A DNA stretch of 64,000 bases from an uncultured Paracoccaceae bacterium (GTDB taxonomy: Bacteria > Pseudomonadota > Alphaproteobacteria > Rhodobacterales > Rhodobacteraceae): contig CANMQO010000003.1 in assembly GCA_947500055.1 (NCBI GenBank), positions 62,001 through 126,000 on the forward strand, in the 5' to 3' direction. A program made the position numbers and the translations under genes. Each line of letters begins with the position of its first letter. The first letter of the stretch is position 1. The notes under the pieces were generated by a model. The model saw only the letters and a program-made list of their open reading frames with translations, was not told where the DNA came from and ran no database searches. This document shows positions 1-9,303 of this stretch, piece by piece.

Positions 1-521
1 CGGGCAATGATGTGGGTCGCAGCATAGAAGAACGCGGCCGCGAGCGGTAGAAGTGACGCCAACTGAAACGTCTCGGTCCCCGGTCGCATCATGACCAAAA
101 CCCCGATGAAGCCGATCCCGATCGCAGCCCAACGCCGGGGTCCAACTTTCTCGCCCAGAAAAATCACCGAAAACGCCGTTATCACCAGTGGGCTGATGAA
201 AAAGATAGCCACCGCGTCAGCGAGCGGCATCGCTGCCAGCCCCAGAAAAAATGTCATATTGGCAATCACCACGCAGACACCGCGCAGCAAATGCATTGGC
301 AGCCGAGAGGTCCGCGCAATGCGCCGTCCATCGGTCAGCGGGGCAATAATCATCAAAATCACACCCAATCCGATCGCGGACCGGATCAGCACCACCTGAT
401 GCAGGGCGTAACCACCGCTGAGAAACTTGATCGCCACATCATTGATCGACAACAGCGTCACGGCCGCCAGAATGCACGCCACGCCAAGTGCCGCGGGAGA
501 TATGGTGCTAAGCCGGTTCAT
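1..521 (-). CDS. DMT (EamA) family transporter, partial
   Basis: The gene starts at ATG 521 and runs off the left edge of the window, so only the N-terminal 173 codons are visible. The translation begins MNRLSTISPAALG and shows five or more hydrophobic helices typical of EamA-domain drug/metabolite transporters (10 helices in full members), including the segment FFISPLVITAFSVIFLGEK near the end of the first EamA repeat. The likely role is export of a small metabolite across the inner membrane; the substrate cannot be told. It lies 44 bases downstream of yaiI on the same strand and may be the last gene of that run. Confidence 0.85.
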   Translation of the reverse strand, partial: MNRLSTISPAALGVACILAAVTLLSINDVAIKFLSGGYALHQVVLIRSAIGLGVILMIIAPLTDGRRIARTSRLPMHLLRGVCVVIANMTFFLGLAAMPLADAVAIFFISPLVITAFSVIFLGEKVGPRRWAAIGIGFIGVLVMMRPGTETFQLASLLPLAAAFFYAATHIIA

Positions 522-565
522 GCTGCCAGTCGTCGCAGCGATTTACAGGGCTGTCTATCGCAAAT

Positions 566-1015
566 TCATCTCAGACGTGCGGCCTGGCGCACTGTGCGTT
601 CCAGCGCATCAAGGAACCGCGCCCGATCCGCCTTGCCAAAGGGCTTGCCGCCGCCTTGCCGAAACGGATCGGCAGCCCGCATATCGGCCATCAGGTCGCG
701 GGTGGCCAGTACATTGCCGATGTTCTTCTCTGTCAGCGCCTCACCATTATGCTTCAGCACCAGGGCGCCGTTTTCGATACAGCGGGCAGCCAACGGGATA
801 TCGCCCGTGATCACAACGTCACCAGTGGTCGCCCTGTCGGCGATCCACATGTCAGCCACGTCAGGTCCATCGGGCACAACCACCGTTTCCACAAAGGGGT
901 TCGGCGAAGGCCGGATGCCACCGTTTGAGACCACGAACATCTTCAGCTTGTGGCGCGTGCCGACGCGCTCTACCTCGGCTTTGACCGGGCAGGCGTCGGC
1001 ATCAATGTAGATCAC
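566..1015 (-). CDS. YaiI/YqxD family protein (DUF188, UPF0178)
   Basis: 149 residues, the usual length for this family. It starts MIYIDADACPVKAEV; the DADACP signature near the N-terminus and the later GDIPLAARCIENGALVL segment are family hallmarks. The fold resembles PIN-like nucleases and the N-terminal aspartates could bind metal, but no biochemical role is established for the family. Its start overlaps the stop of the S-formylglutathione hydrolase gene by 4 bases (ATGA type), which suggests translational coupling. Confidence 0.93.
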   Translation of the reverse strand: MIYIDADACPVKAEVERVGTRHKLKMFVVSNGGIRPSPNPFVETVVVPDGPDVADMWIADRATTGDVVITGDIPLAARCIENGALVLKHNGEALTEKNIGNVLATRDLMADMRAADPFRQGGGKPFGKADRARFLDALERTVRQAARLR

Positions 1016-1842
1016 TGATAGAGCGCCTCTGCGTGGAAGGTGATGTGGTCTTCCATGAAAGTAGAGATGAAGAAATATGAATGGTCATAGCCCTTTTGCA
1101 GCCGGATATGGGCATATTGGCGGCGGGTGGCGATGGCGCTGGCCAAATGTTCAGTGCCCAGAAGATCACCAAATTGGTCATCCGTTCCGGTGTCGATGAG
1201 CATCGGCCCTGCAAATCCGTGTTCACGCATCAAGAGGCTTGCGTCATGCGGTTTCCAAGCCTCTTCGTCGGTGCCCAGATAGGCGGTGAATTGCTTGCGC
1301 CCCCAGTCGCTGCCCGTCGGATTGCAGATCGGGGCAAAGGCAGAGACGGACCGGAAACGCCCGGGCAGGGACATAGCCAGCGTCAGCGCGCCATGCCCTC
1401 CCATGGAGTGGCCGGTGATAGACTGGCTATCCATATCAAGTGGAAAGTTCTCGGCCAGCACACCGGGCAGTTCCGTGGCGATGTAATCCCACATCTGGAA
1501 ATGTGGCTTCCACGGTTCCTGCGTCGCGTTCACATAAAAACCGGCACCCTGCCCCACATCGTAGGCTTCGTCATTTGCGACACCTTCACCACGCGGCGAT
1601 GTATCTGGAAAGACCAGCGCAATCCCCTGCTCCGCCGCCCAGGCCTGCGCGCCTGCCTTGTTCATCGCGTTTTCATGGGTGCAGGTCAGGCCCGACAGGA
1701 ACCACAACACCGGCACCGGGCCATGTGCGGCTTCGGCTGGCAGGAACACGGCAAATGTCATGTCACAATTGCAGGCGGTTGAGGCATGTTTGTAGACGCC
1801 CTGCGTGCCGCCAAAACACCGGTTTTCTGAAACGGTTTCCAT
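1012..1842 (-). CDS. fghA: S-formylglutathione hydrolase
   Basis: 276 residues, normal for the esterase D/FghA family. It hydrolyses S-formylglutathione to formate and glutathione in glutathione-dependent formaldehyde oxidation, a cytoplasmic route important for C1 metabolism in roseobacters. The nucleophile elbow GHSMGGHGAL carries the catalytic Ser, and the C-terminal part has the expected GTDDQF (Asp) and YDHSYFF (His) segments. I chose ATG 1842 because a GGAGAG ribosome-binding site sits just upstream; a GTG at 1854 is possible. The partner dehydrogenase gene (adhC/flhA) is not in the window. Confidence 0.95.
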   Translation of the reverse strand: METVSENRCFGGTQGVYKHASTACNCDMTFAVFLPAEAAHGPVPVLWFLSGLTCTHENAMNKAGAQAWAAEQGIALVFPDTSPRGEGVANDEAYDVGQGAGFYVNATQEPWKPHFQMWDYIATELPGVLAENFPLDMDSQSITGHSMGGHGALTLAMSLPGRFRSVSAFAPICNPTGSDWGRKQFTAYLGTDEEAWKPHDASLLMREHGFAGPMLIDTGTDDQFGDLLGTEHLASAIATRRQYAHIRLQKGYDHSYFFISTFMEDHITFHAEALYQ

Positions 1843-1870
1843 CACACTCTCCACTGATCTTTCGTTATGG

Positions 1871-2803
1871 CTACTGGAAGCCCGTCACCCATGCAATCAC
1901 CAGCGATATGGTGACGATACTGATCACAGTCGAAAACAGGATCGCGGCGGAAACCCGCGCAGGCGCAACCCCGTAATGCTGGGCGATGATGTAGACATTG
2001 CCCGCGACGGGCAATGCCGCGGCGGCGATCATCACGCCGGCGGCGTAGGGTGCGATGCCAAAGATGATCAGGGCAGAAACTGCAACCGCTGCCGGATGAA
2101 GCACCAGTTTGCAAAACGAAAGCCAGCCTGCTACCGCCATCCGCTCTGCTGATTTGGTGGCCAGCGAGGCCCCGATAGCAAAGAGCGCGCCCGGTGTCGC
2201 TGCCCCACCCAGCAGGGTCAGGAATTCGTTCACCGGCACCGGTACTTTGACCTGATAGGCCGAGACCACCAACCCGACTGAGATCGACACGATCATTGGG
2301 TTCTTGATCAGACCAAGTGCGACGGTCACCAGAATACGGGGTGACATCCGACCGTCGCGTGACCCGGTGATCAGGATCACGATCAGGCTGCCAAAAACGA
2401 TCAGATCAACCGCCAGCACCATCATGATCGGTCCGACCGCAGCCTCACCCAACAGCAGTGCCAGCATCGGGATCCCCAGAAAGCCGACATTACCGATAAC
2501 TGCGCATTGCGCCTCGACTGCCGCCTCGGCAACCCGCACGCCGCGCCACATCGCGACGGTTGTTGCAAACAGATAGACAGCCGCCGTTCCCGACACGTAT
2601 GCCAGCACAAAGGGCCAATCCAAAATCGCATCGAGCGACAGGTTCGCCGAAAACCGGAACAACATCGCTGACAGTGCAAAGTAGAACACGAATTTGGTCA
2701 GATAGGCCGTCGCCTCTGGGGTGAAAAACCGGGTACGCGCCGCACCGTACCCCACCGCGATCAGCATGAAAAACGGCAGCGTTTTCAGGAAAATGTCCCA
2801 CAT
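1871..2803 (-). CDS. AEC (auxin efflux carrier) family transporter
   Basis: 310 residues with about ten hydrophobic helices. The N-terminal FFMLIAVGYGAARTRFFTPEAT and the later GLVVSAYQVKVPVPVNEFLTLLGGAATPGALFAIGASL arrangement match the AEC/YfdV family of inner-membrane carriers, often for organic acids. The substrate is unknown. The start codon lies 1 base after the stop of the preceding minus-strand gene (2805-3770), so the two are probably cotranscribed. Confidence 0.9.
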   Translation of the reverse strand: MWDIFLKTLPFFMLIAVGYGAARTRFFTPEATAYLTKFVFYFALSAMLFRFSANLSLDAILDWPFVLAYVSGTAAVYLFATTVAMWRGVRVAEAAVEAQCAVIGNVGFLGIPMLALLLGEAAVGPIMMVLAVDLIVFGSLIVILITGSRDGRMSPRILVTVALGLIKNPMIVSISVGLVVSAYQVKVPVPVNEFLTLLGGAATPGALFAIGASLATKSAERMAVAGWLSFCKLVLHPAAVAVSALIIFGIAPYAAGVMIAAAALPVAGNVYIIAQHYGVAPARVSAAILFSTVISIVTISLVIAWVTGFQ

Positions 2804-2804
2804 A

Positions 2805-3770
2805 TCAGTCGAATGTACCCGCGGCGCGTCCCATCAGCATGAACGCCCGGGCGGTCCGGGTTTCAGCGAGCTCCAACAGATCGGCATCGGTTGCGAATTC
2901 TTCGAACGTGACCAGCATCTGATCAAATTTGCGCAGGAAATGGTGGACGGTATCGCGAAAAATCGCGTCCTCTCGCATTCGGCCAGAAGCCAGCGCCAAG
3001 GAGGCACGGTCCCGCACAGCCCCCAATGTCTCGATACTGCGCCCGCGTTCGCCCTTGGCAAAGCGGCGCCAGACATCGGCACTGACCGGATCGGGGCGCA
3101 GATCATCCATATAAATCCCGTCCTGCGACAACAGCGTCAGCACATCCTGACTGGCCTGCACCAACCTGCGCGCTTTGCGGTCACGCAATGTGCGCCGTAA
3201 TGCGGCAAACCCGTCCTGATCGTGTTCATCATCGGGAAAGTTCAAGGCGCGGATCAGATCCAGCCGATCCAACGGCGGATCCATCTCTTCCGCCGGGGTG
3301 CCAAGTGGCAGCGCCTGTTGGTCGGGTGGTTGCGGGGCCGGTTGTGGCACGATCAGCCGGGACACCTCGCGCCGGGAGGTGAAACCCGAAACCGCTGTTT
3401 GCGTCTGCCGTGCGGTTTCCGCAATTTCATTCAGCTTGGTTTCAACAATCGGCTCCGGTGTTTGCGCCTGTGCGGCCTGATAGGTCTGGCGCATGCTATC
3501 AATCGCCATCTGCACCCGGAACGATTCCTCTCGCATGATCCGCGTTGAACGCGCGGCAGTGGCAGCCACCCAAATCATTGCAACGGGCATGAAAATCGCT
3601 ATCAGCATCAGCACAAAACGCAGGCTGTCAAAACTCTCACCCGATTGACGCGCTGGTGGCAACAGCCAGAAAAAAAGGGCCGCCACCACAAGCCAGCCGA
3701 TCGCCAGACCCGCCGCGACCTTTTCGAAGCGGGTCAGGTTTTCGTCTGCCTGTGTCAGCCGGTCCGCCAT
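2805..3770 (-). CDS. Membrane protein of unknown function
   Basis: 321 residues; I do not recognise a named family. Two hydrophobic helices occupy about residues 17-37 and 50-70 (AAGLAIGWLVVAALFFWLLP and FVLMLIAIFMPVAMIWVAATAA). A charged, Gln-rich stretch follows (about 80-130, possibly coiled coil), and then a mostly alpha-helical cytoplasmic domain that ends with a conserved-looking DQMLVTFEEFATDADLLEL segment. It sits between greA and the AEC transporter, all on the minus strand. Confidence 0.75.
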   Translation of the reverse strand: MADRLTQADENLTRFEKVAAGLAIGWLVVAALFFWLLPPARQSGESFDSLRFVLMLIAIFMPVAMIWVAATAARSTRIMREESFRVQMAIDSMRQTYQAAQAQTPEPIVETKLNEIAETARQTQTAVSGFTSRREVSRLIVPQPAPQPPDQQALPLGTPAEEMDPPLDRLDLIRALNFPDDEHDQDGFAALRRTLRDRKARRLVQASQDVLTLLSQDGIYMDDLRPDPVSADVWRRFAKGERGRSIETLGAVRDRASLALASGRMREDAIFRDTVHHFLRKFDQMLVTFEEFATDADLLELAETRTARAFMLMGRAAGTFD

Positions 3771-3785
3771 CTGTTGCGTCCCGCC

Positions 3786-4256
3786 CTACAGGTAGCTGAT
3801 CTTGAGGATCTCATAACTGCGGGTTCCGCCGGGGGTCCGAACATCGACACTGTCGCCTTCGTCCTTGCCAATCAGGGCACGCGACAGGGGCGATTTCATG
3901 TTCAACTTGCCGTTTTCGATATCCGCCTCGTACTCACCAACGATCTGATAAGTCTTTTCCTCATCAGTATCTTCGTCAACGATTTCAACGGTTGCGCCGA
4001 ACTTTATGGTGCCAGACAGCTTCGATGGGTCGATGACATCGGCAAGTGAGATGACGCCCTCAAGTTCTTTCACCCGTCCCTCGATGAAGGACTGCTTTTC
4101 CTTGGCTGAATGATACTCCGCATTCTCGGACAAATCACCGTGCTCGCGCGCCTCTGAAATGGCCCGAATAATCGCCGGACGTTCCACCGTTTTCAGGTGC
4201 TTAAGCTCTGCATCAAGCTTGTCAAAACCCGCACGGGTCAGTGGTATCTTTTCCAT
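3786..4256 (-). CDS. greA: Transcription elongation factor GreA
   Basis: 156 residues, the normal GreA length, starting [18 protein letters not shown]. GreA enters the secondary channel of RNA polymerase and stimulates cleavage of backtracked RNA. The N-terminal coiled coil carries the acidic tip in [20 protein letters not shown], with the catalytic Asp and Glu. The C-terminal FKBP-like domain includes [14 protein letters not shown]. An upstream in-frame extension to 4571 lacks homology and overlaps the divergent promoter region, so ATG 4256 (preceded by GGGGGC) is chosen. Confidence 0.97.
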   Translation of the reverse strand: MEKIPLTRAGFDKLDAELKHLKTVERPAIIRAISEAREHGDLSENAEYHSAKEKQSFIEGRVKELEGVISLADVIDPSKLSGTIKFGATVEIVDEDTDEEKTYQIVGEYEADIENGKLNMKSPLSRALIGKDEGDSVDVRTPGGTRSYEILKISYL

Positions 4257-4478
4257 AATGCCCCCAAGGCAAAATCTATCAATCGGACGTTCATAGCTTA
4301 GCGTCACGGTACGTTCAACAGGCCCTTTCCAGCCGGGTGCGATCAGGCAAATCCGCGATCTGGTGTCGCGGTCTGACATTTTGACGTCGTGTCCGGATTG
4401 CTCCGAAACCGTTCCTCGGGTAACCCTTGCGCGACTGGACAACAGGGGCTTGGCCCCTCCCGCAAGAAGGATGTGACG

Positions 4479-6128
4479 ATGGCCGAGATTGAACGCGAAG
4501 CAATGGAATATGACGTGGTCATCGTTGGCGCCGGGCCTGCTGGCCTGTCGGCTGCGATCCGCCTGAAGCAACTTGATGCCGATCTGAACGTCGTCGTTCT
4601 TGAAAAAGGATCAGAGGTTGGCGCGCATATCCTGTCCGGCGCAGTTCTTGACCCTATTGGCCTGGACAAACTGATCCCCGATTGGAAGGAAAAAGGCGCA
4701 CCGCTGAATGTGCCGGTCAAGGAAGACAACTTCTATATGCTGGGCGAAGCGGGCAAGGTACGTATCCCGAATTTTGTCATGCCACCGCTGATGAACAATC
4801 ACGGTAACTATATTGTTTCTATGGGAAATGTCTGCCGCTGGATGGCGGAACAGGCCGAAGAAATGGGTGTTGAAATCTTCCCCGGTATGGCCTGTTCTGA
4901 ACTGGTTTTTGGCGATAGTGGCGAAGTCAAAGGTGTTGTCGCCGGAGAGTTTGGCAAAACCGCAGATGGCACGCCCGGACCGTCCTACGAACCTGGGATG
5001 GAGTTGCACGGCAAATATGTGTTCCTGTCTGAAGGCGTGCGCGGATCGCTATCCAAACAGGTGATTGCAAAATACGATCTGGGCGCCGGTCATGATGTTC
5101 AGAAATACGGTCTGGGCATGAAGGAAATCTGGGAAATCGACCCCGACAAGCACCGTGAAGGCACCGTGACCCACACGATGGGTTGGCCCTTGGGTAGCAA
5201 TGCAGGCGGTGGATCTTTCATATATCACCTTGAAAACAATCAGGTTTACGTGGGTTTCGTGACCCACCTGAACTACAAGAACCCACATGTTTTTCCTTAC
5301 ATGGAATTCCAGCGGTTCAAACATCACCCAATGGTCGCCGAACTGCTGAAGGGCGGCAAACGGGTCGCTTATGGCGCCCGCGCAATTTCCGAAGGCGGGT
5401 TCCAGTCCATGCCTGATCTGGAATTTCCCGGCGGTGCCTTGCTTGGCTGTTCGGCGGGCATGGTGAACGTGCCGCGTATCAAGGGCAACCATAACGCGAT
5501 GCTGTCCGGCATCGAGGCGGCAGAGGCCGCGGTGACCGCGATCAAGGCGGGCCGGGGCGGTGACCTGATGGGAGGCTATGACGCCGCCGTGCGCAAGGGA
5601 GCGATAGGCGCTGACCTGAAAAAAGTGCGTAATGTCAAACCCTTGTGGTCAAAATACGGACTCATTGCTTCGCTCGGACTGGGCGGGATGGATATGTGGA
5701 CGAACACATTTGGTTTCAGCATTCTGGGCACGCTGCGCCACGGCAAAACCGATGCGGATGCGACGGAAGAGGCCAGCAAACACAAGCCCATCGACTATCC
5801 CAAGCCCGATGGCACCCTGTCATTTGATCGCCTGACCAATGTGTCCTTCAGCTTTACCAATCACGAGGAAAGCCAGCCCGCCCATCTGCAACTGACTGAT
5901 CCATCGGTTCCCGTCGGCGTCAATTTGGCAAAATATGCTGGTCCGTCAGCACGTTACTGCCCTGCCGGAGTTTATGAATTTGTCGAGGAAGAGGGCAAGG
6001 ACACCCGTTTTGTCATCAATTTCCAGAACTGCGTGCATTGCAAAACCTGCGATATCAAGGACCCAAGCCAGAACATCACTTGGACAGTGCCGCAGGGTGG
6101 CGACGGTCCGAATTATCCGAATATGTAG
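4479..6128 (+). CDS. Electron transfer flavoprotein-ubiquinone oxidoreductase
   Basis: 549 residues, as expected for ETF-QO. It passes electrons from ETF, fed by acyl-CoA and sarcosine/dimethylglycine-type dehydrogenases, to ubiquinone at the inner membrane. The FAD-binding motif [17 protein letters not shown] is near the N-terminus. The C-terminus has the single 4Fe-4S cluster ligands: one Cys in [10 protein letters not shown] and three in [16 protein letters not shown] 4479 is chosen for the GAAGG site 8 bases upstream; a 30-residue upstream extension has no family similarity. It is divergent from greA across 222 bases. Confidence 0.97.
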   Translation: MAEIEREAMEYDVVIVGAGPAGLSAAIRLKQLDADLNVVVLEKGSEVGAHILSGAVLDPIGLDKLIPDWKEKGAPLNVPVKEDNFYMLGEAGKVRIPNFVMPPLMNNHGNYIVSMGNVCRWMAEQAEEMGVEIFPGMACSELVFGDSGEVKGVVAGEFGKTADGTPGPSYEPGMELHGKYVFLSEGVRGSLSKQVIAKYDLGAGHDVQKYGLGMKEIWEIDPDKHREGTVTHTMGWPLGSNAGGGSFIYHLENNQVYVGFVTHLNYKNPHVFPYMEFQRFKHHPMVAELLKGGKRVAYGARAISEGGFQSMPDLEFPGGALLGCSAGMVNVPRIKGNHNAMLSGIEAAEAAVTAIKAGRGGDLMGGYDAAVRKGAIGADLKKVRNVKPLWSKYGLIASLGLGGMDMWTNTFGFSILGTLRHGKTDADATEEASKHKPIDYPKPDGTLSFDRLTNVSFSFTNHEESQPAHLQLTDPSVPVGVNLAKYAGPSARYCPAGVYEFVEEEGKDTRFVINFQNCVHCKTCDIKDPSQNITWTVPQGGDGPNYPNM

Positions 6129-6327
6129 TGGCCCCCCGCGCAACGTTCGGTTGGGGTGCGTACGGTGCTGACCGCCCGATTTTGGCGAATCAAGGTTAAT
6201 CACCGGCTTTTGCTGGGATTTGGCCCGTCGGCAAAGCGTCGGCGATTCGTCGGCAAAACGTCGGACCCCTGCGCACCCGGCGGCCCGGTAACAGACCGCG
6301 CGGTGCAAAGGTAAACGTGGGCTTAAC
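6129..6327. other. Intergenic region between convergent genes
   Basis: About 200 bases between the stop codons of the ETF-QO gene (plus) and recO (minus). No open frame or convincing terminator was seen. It holds short direct repeats of the type CGTCGGCAAAACGTCGG at about 6227-6264. Confidence 0.5.
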
Positions 6328-7059
6328 CTATTGGCGGTTACGACGGATTGCGTCCAGAAGACGCGCCCGCGCACCGGGAACAGGCCGGTCGCCAAGGCTT
6401 CTGATCAGCCGATGTTCGATGAAATACCCGGTTGTCCCCAATGCGGTCAGAATTTCATCTGTGCCGGCATCCCCTTTGCCCGCCAGAACCGGAGGCAGCG
6501 GCAACATCCTGTCGGCCCATTCCCCTGCCCCTTCGCGACTGACCGCCCGGCCTGATTTGGGCGAGACATAAATCAGTGCCTCATTCACGCCGCGCACGGC
6601 ACATTGCGACAGATCCAGTCCGAAGCCCAGATCGTCCAGCAGTGCCTGTTCCCAACGCAGATAGGCCAGCGGCCAGAGATCAGCCTGTCCCAGAAGGTCG
6701 AGCAATTGAATCGTGCGCTGATAAAGCCCGTCATGCGCTTCGCGTTCGGGCAGCACGTGGGTCAGCAAGGCACAGACCGCGTTCAGCCCGGCCAATGACA
6801 GCCGATCGCCCATCGCCGTGGCTGCGCGGCTGCGCAGCGGTTCGATGGTAAAGGCGCCCAGATGATCATCCAGCCGCGCCTTCCATGTCACTGCGATCTG
6901 CGCGCCGGGCTGAATGGCCGGGGTGAGTTTGCGGCTGGTTCCACCGCGCACAACACCTGCGTGGCGACCATGGGAGGCGGTAAAGACCTCCAGGATCACC
7001 GACGCCTCGCCAAAAGGTCGACTGGCCAGCACGGCGCCTTCATCTGTCCAACTGATCAT
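6328..7059 (-). CDS. recO: DNA repair protein RecO
   Basis: 243 residues, typical for alphaproteobacterial RecO. RecO anneals single-stranded DNA and helps load RecA in the RecFOR pathway. The N-terminal OB-fold begins [20 protein letters not shown], and the helical C-terminal region includes [24 protein letters not shown] 7059 is chosen over GTG 7074 because AGGAAAACGC precedes it and it matches the family start. The stop of a cryptic 54-codon frame overlaps this ATG as ATGA (see findings). It is the last gene of the rpoZ-to-recO block. Confidence 0.95.
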   Translation of the reverse strand: MISWTDEGAVLASRPFGEASVILEVFTASHGRHAGVVRGGTSRKLTPAIQPGAQIAVTWKARLDDHLGAFTIEPLRSRAATAMGDRLSLAGLNAVCALLTHVLPEREAHDGLYQRTIQLLDLLGQADLWPLAYLRWEQALLDDLGFGLDLSQCAVRGVNEALIYVSPKSGRAVSREGAGEWADRMLPLPPVLAGKGDAGTDEILTALGTTGYFIEHRLIRSLGDRPVPGARARLLDAIRRNRQ

Positions 7060-7220
7060 GCGTTTTCCTGCCACTGCATCATCGCAACTTCGGCCATGGT
7101 AACGCCGAAATGCAAGCGGTGGATTTTCGCCGCGAGATCGGACGTCTCCGGCGCGTGAGTATTTTTGGCAAAATGATAAAACAATATTGGGGTCAGGCTG
7201 GAGAGCCGATGGCCTTGCAA
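7056..7220 (-). CDS. Possible small upstream frame coupled to recO
   Basis: A stop-free frame of up to 54 codons from a possible TTG at 7220 ends in a TGA that overlaps the recO ATG (ATGA). The C-terminal part reads [16 protein letters not shown]. No good ribosome-binding site is seen for TTG 7220 or for the internal ATG at about 7097. Part of the frame is made of the 24-base repeat at 7157-7180, so it could simply be repeat-derived sequence. Coding is uncertain. Confidence 0.25.
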   Translation of the reverse strand: MQGHRLSSLTPILFYHFAKNTHAPETSDLAAKIHRLHFGVTMAEVAMMQWQENA

Positions 7221-7279
7221 AGTGATGAACGACAGTTTGTTACAGGGGCAAAGTGTTTATCATTTTGCCCCAAATACTC
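7157..7279. repeat. Inverted pair of 24-base repeats
   Basis: Bases 7157-7180 (GAGTATTTTTGGCAAAATGA then TAAA) and 7256-7279 are inverted copies of each other that differ at 2 of 24 positions, separated by 75 bases. They lie between recO and the DUF1491 gene. From memory, similar GAGTATTTnnnGCAAAATGA strings are frequent between genes in Rhodobacteraceae. They could form a long-range stem or be remnants of a small dispersed element. Confidence 0.7.
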
Positions 7280-7300
7280 CCCGCGCTGAGCGCATCAAAG

Positions 7301-7627
7301 TCATTCGAGCCCCGGCTCATCAAGCAGGTGACGGCCTGCCTTATCTTCGACTTCGATGACCCAGAGATCAGGATCAAACCCGCGTTGTCTGGCGACAGAG
7401 GCATCAACATCCGCCTCGTCCCCTTCCACCAGCACGATCCATTGCCGGTCGCCTGTCATCAGATCAAAACTGCGTTGATAACAACAGGCTTGCCCGTCCA
7501 GCGTGTTGAGCTTGACCAGCACCGCGCCGGCGGTGCCGTCGCCGCGTTTGACCACAAAAGCCGGGATTTCTTGCAGCCGCAGGCGTGTCAGATAGGCCGA
7601 CACCCAGATATCGGCGGTCAGCTTCAT
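7301..7627 (-). CDS. DUF1491 family protein
   Basis: 108 residues, matching the short alphaproteobacterial DUF1491 family of unknown function. It starts MKLTADIWVSAYLTRLRLQEIPAFVV and has the conserved GTAGAVLVKLNTLDG and RQRGFDPDLWVIEVED segments. It lies between era and recO on the same strand. A palindromic repeat at 7633-7705 separates it from era, so it may not be tightly cotranscribed with that gene. Confidence 0.88.
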   Translation of the reverse strand: MKLTADIWVSAYLTRLRLQEIPAFVVKRGDGTAGAVLVKLNTLDGQACCYQRSFDLMTGDRQWIVLVEGDEADVDASVARQRGFDPDLWVIEVEDKAGRHLLDEPGLE

Positions 7628-7632
7628 CTGCG

Positions 7633-7705
7633 ACCCCGTCCCGGGCTTGACCCGGGACCTCTATGTCGGGTCTGGTCAAGGTCCCGGGTCTTGCCGGGGA
7701 CGGGT
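7633..7705. repeat. REP-like palindromic intergenic element
   Basis: The left arm (7633-7660, containing CCGTCCCGGGCTTGACCCGG) and the right arm (7679-7705, containing AGGTCCCGGGTCTTGCC) are near-perfect inverted copies around an 18-base spacer. Each arm also holds a smaller CCCGGG-centred palindrome. From memory, similar GTCCCGGGCTTGACCCGGGAC strings are abundant between genes in many alphaproteobacteria. It lies between the DUF1491 gene and era; it could form a cruciform or a long RNA hairpin. Confidence 0.8.
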
Positions 7706-7708
7706 GGT

Positions 7709-8626
7709 CTATGTGTTGCCATCTTTGAAATCCAGCCCCATTTCGGAATAGCGTTCGGATTCCTCGAGCCAGTTTGGCCGCACTTTCACCTGCATGAACA
7801 GATGGATCCGGCGGCCCAGAAACTCTTCCAATTCAAGCCGGGCGGCCTTGCTGACTGCCTTGACGGTTTCGCCACCTTTACCCAGCACGATCCCCTTATG
7901 CCCATCGCGGGCCACATAGATGATCTGGTCAATCCGCGCGGTCCCGTCGGGCCGTTCTTCCCAGCTTTCGGTTTCCACCGTCAATTCATAGGGCAATTCC
8001 TGATGCAGCCGCAAAGTCAGCTTTTCCCGCGTCATTTCTGCGGCAATCATCCGCATCGGCAAATCGGCGATCTGATCTTCGGGGTAAAGATGCGGCCCTT
8101 GGGGAACCTGATCGACCAGCCAGGCGCGCAGCGCGTCACATCCATGCCCCCGTTCGGCGGAAATCATGAAGGTTTCGGCAAAAGGATAGGCGTCGTTCAT
8201 ATCCTTGGTGAGTGCCAGCAGCACCTCTGACTTCACCTTGTCGATCTTATTGATCGCAAGTGCCACGGGGCTTTTGCCTGCCCGTTCGGCAAGCGTTTCC
8301 AGAATGGCGCTGACCCCTTCGGTCATGCCGCGATGCGCCTCGATCATCAGGACAACCACATCCGCATCCGCCGCCCCGCCCCAGGCCGCTGCAACCATCG
8401 CCCGGTCGAGCCTGCGCCGTGGTTTGAACAGCCCCGGCGTGTCGATAAAGATCAGCTGTGCTGCCCCGTCCATCGCCACGCCCCGGATCCGCGCGCGGGT
8501 TGTCTGCACCTTATGGGTCACGATGGACACTTTTGCCCCGACCATCCGGTTCAGCAGCGTCGATTTGCCTGCATTCGGCTCACCGATCAGGGCCACGAAA
8601 CCGGCCTTTGTCACGACATCATTCAT
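7709..8626 (-). CDS. era: GTPase Era
   Basis: 305 residues, the usual Era length. Era is an essential GTPase that binds the 3' end of 16S rRNA and chaperones 30S assembly. The G domain shows G1 [10 protein letters not shown]3 DTPGLF and G4 NKIDK. The C-terminal KH domain contains [17 protein letters not shown], and the end is the typical [21 protein letters not shown] 8626 ([15 protein letters not shown]) overlaps the rnc stop by 4 bases; longer upstream starts would run inside rnc. Confidence 0.98.
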   Translation of the reverse strand: MNDVVTKAGFVALIGEPNAGKSTLLNRMVGAKVSIVTHKVQTTRARIRGVAMDGAAQLIFIDTPGLFKPRRRLDRAMVAAAWGGAADADVVVLMIEAHRGMTEGVSAILETLAERAGKSPVALAINKIDKVKSEVLLALTKDMNDAYPFAETFMISAERGHGCDALRAWLVDQVPQGPHLYPEDQIADLPMRMIAAEMTREKLTLRLHQELPYELTVETESWEERPDGTARIDQIIYVARDGHKGIVLGKGGETVKAVSKAARLELEEFLGRRIHLFMQVKVRPNWLEESERYSEMGLDFKDGNT

Positions 8627-9303
8627 CCGCTTACTTTCTTCAAAAGGGCCGTGGCGGCGGCCTGTTCCGCCTGCCGTTTTGACCCTGCTGTCGCCTGCTC
8701 GGACGGGCCGGAGGCAAGTCTTACTTCGATGGTAAAGACCGGTTGGTGATCCGGGCCACTGCGCGCCACTTCGGTATAGAGCGGGGGAACTTCGCCGCGG
8801 GCTTGCGCCCATTCCTGAAGTGCCGTTTTTGCGTCGCGCGCATCAGCCGCCACATTGTGCACCCGCTTACCCCATTGTGCCAGCACAACATCACGCGCGG
8901 CGGGAAAGCCCCCATCAAGATAGACCGCTGCAATCACCGCTTCCATGGCGTCGGCCAGGAGCGCCTCTTTCCGCCGCCCACCCGATTTCATTTCCGACCG
9001 CCCCAGTTTCAGCACCGCGCCAAGGTCGATCTGACGCGCCACATCGGCGCAGGTCTCGCGTCGCACCAGCGCGTTATAACGCGGGGCAAGCAGCCCTTCG
9101 GGCGCTGATGGATCGGCTTTCAGCAATGCCTCTGACATCACGAGGCCGAGCACCCTATCGCCGAGAAATTCCAGCCGCTGGTTGTCATCCCGGTGCGGGC
9201 TGACGATGGAGGAATGCGTCACAGCGCGCAGCAGCAGTTCCGGCTGGTCAAATGTGTAGCCAAGTCGCCTGGAAAAGGCCGAGAGGTCAGCAGATAGCTT
9301 CAA
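8623..9303 (-). CDS. rnc: Ribonuclease III
   Basis: 226 residues. It cleaves double-stranded RNA in rRNA precursors and mRNAs. The nuclease signature [14 protein letters not shown] and the second acidic site [15 protein letters not shown] are intact; the C-terminal double-stranded-RNA-binding domain runs from about residue 155 ([21 protein letters not shown]) to the end. It overlaps lepB upstream and era downstream by 4 bases each, so lepB-rnc-era is a translationally coupled unit. Confidence 0.98.
   Translation of the reverse strand: MKLSADLSAFSRRLGYTFDQPELLLRAVTHSSIVSPHRDDNQRLEFLGDRVLGLVMSEALLKADPSAPEGLLAPRYNALVRRETCADVARQIDLGAVLKLGRSEMKSGGRRKEALLADAMEAVIAAVYLDGGFPAARDVVLAQWGKRVHNVAADARDAKTALQEWAQARGEVPPLYTEVARSGPDHQPVFTIEVRLASGPSEQATAGSKRQAEQAAATALLKKVSG

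Noticed and set aside
7253..8230. A 325-codon plus-strand frame opposite era
   Set aside because: It is the antisense shadow of the era gene, which has clear GTPase and KH motifs; the plus-strand protein has no recognisable domain.
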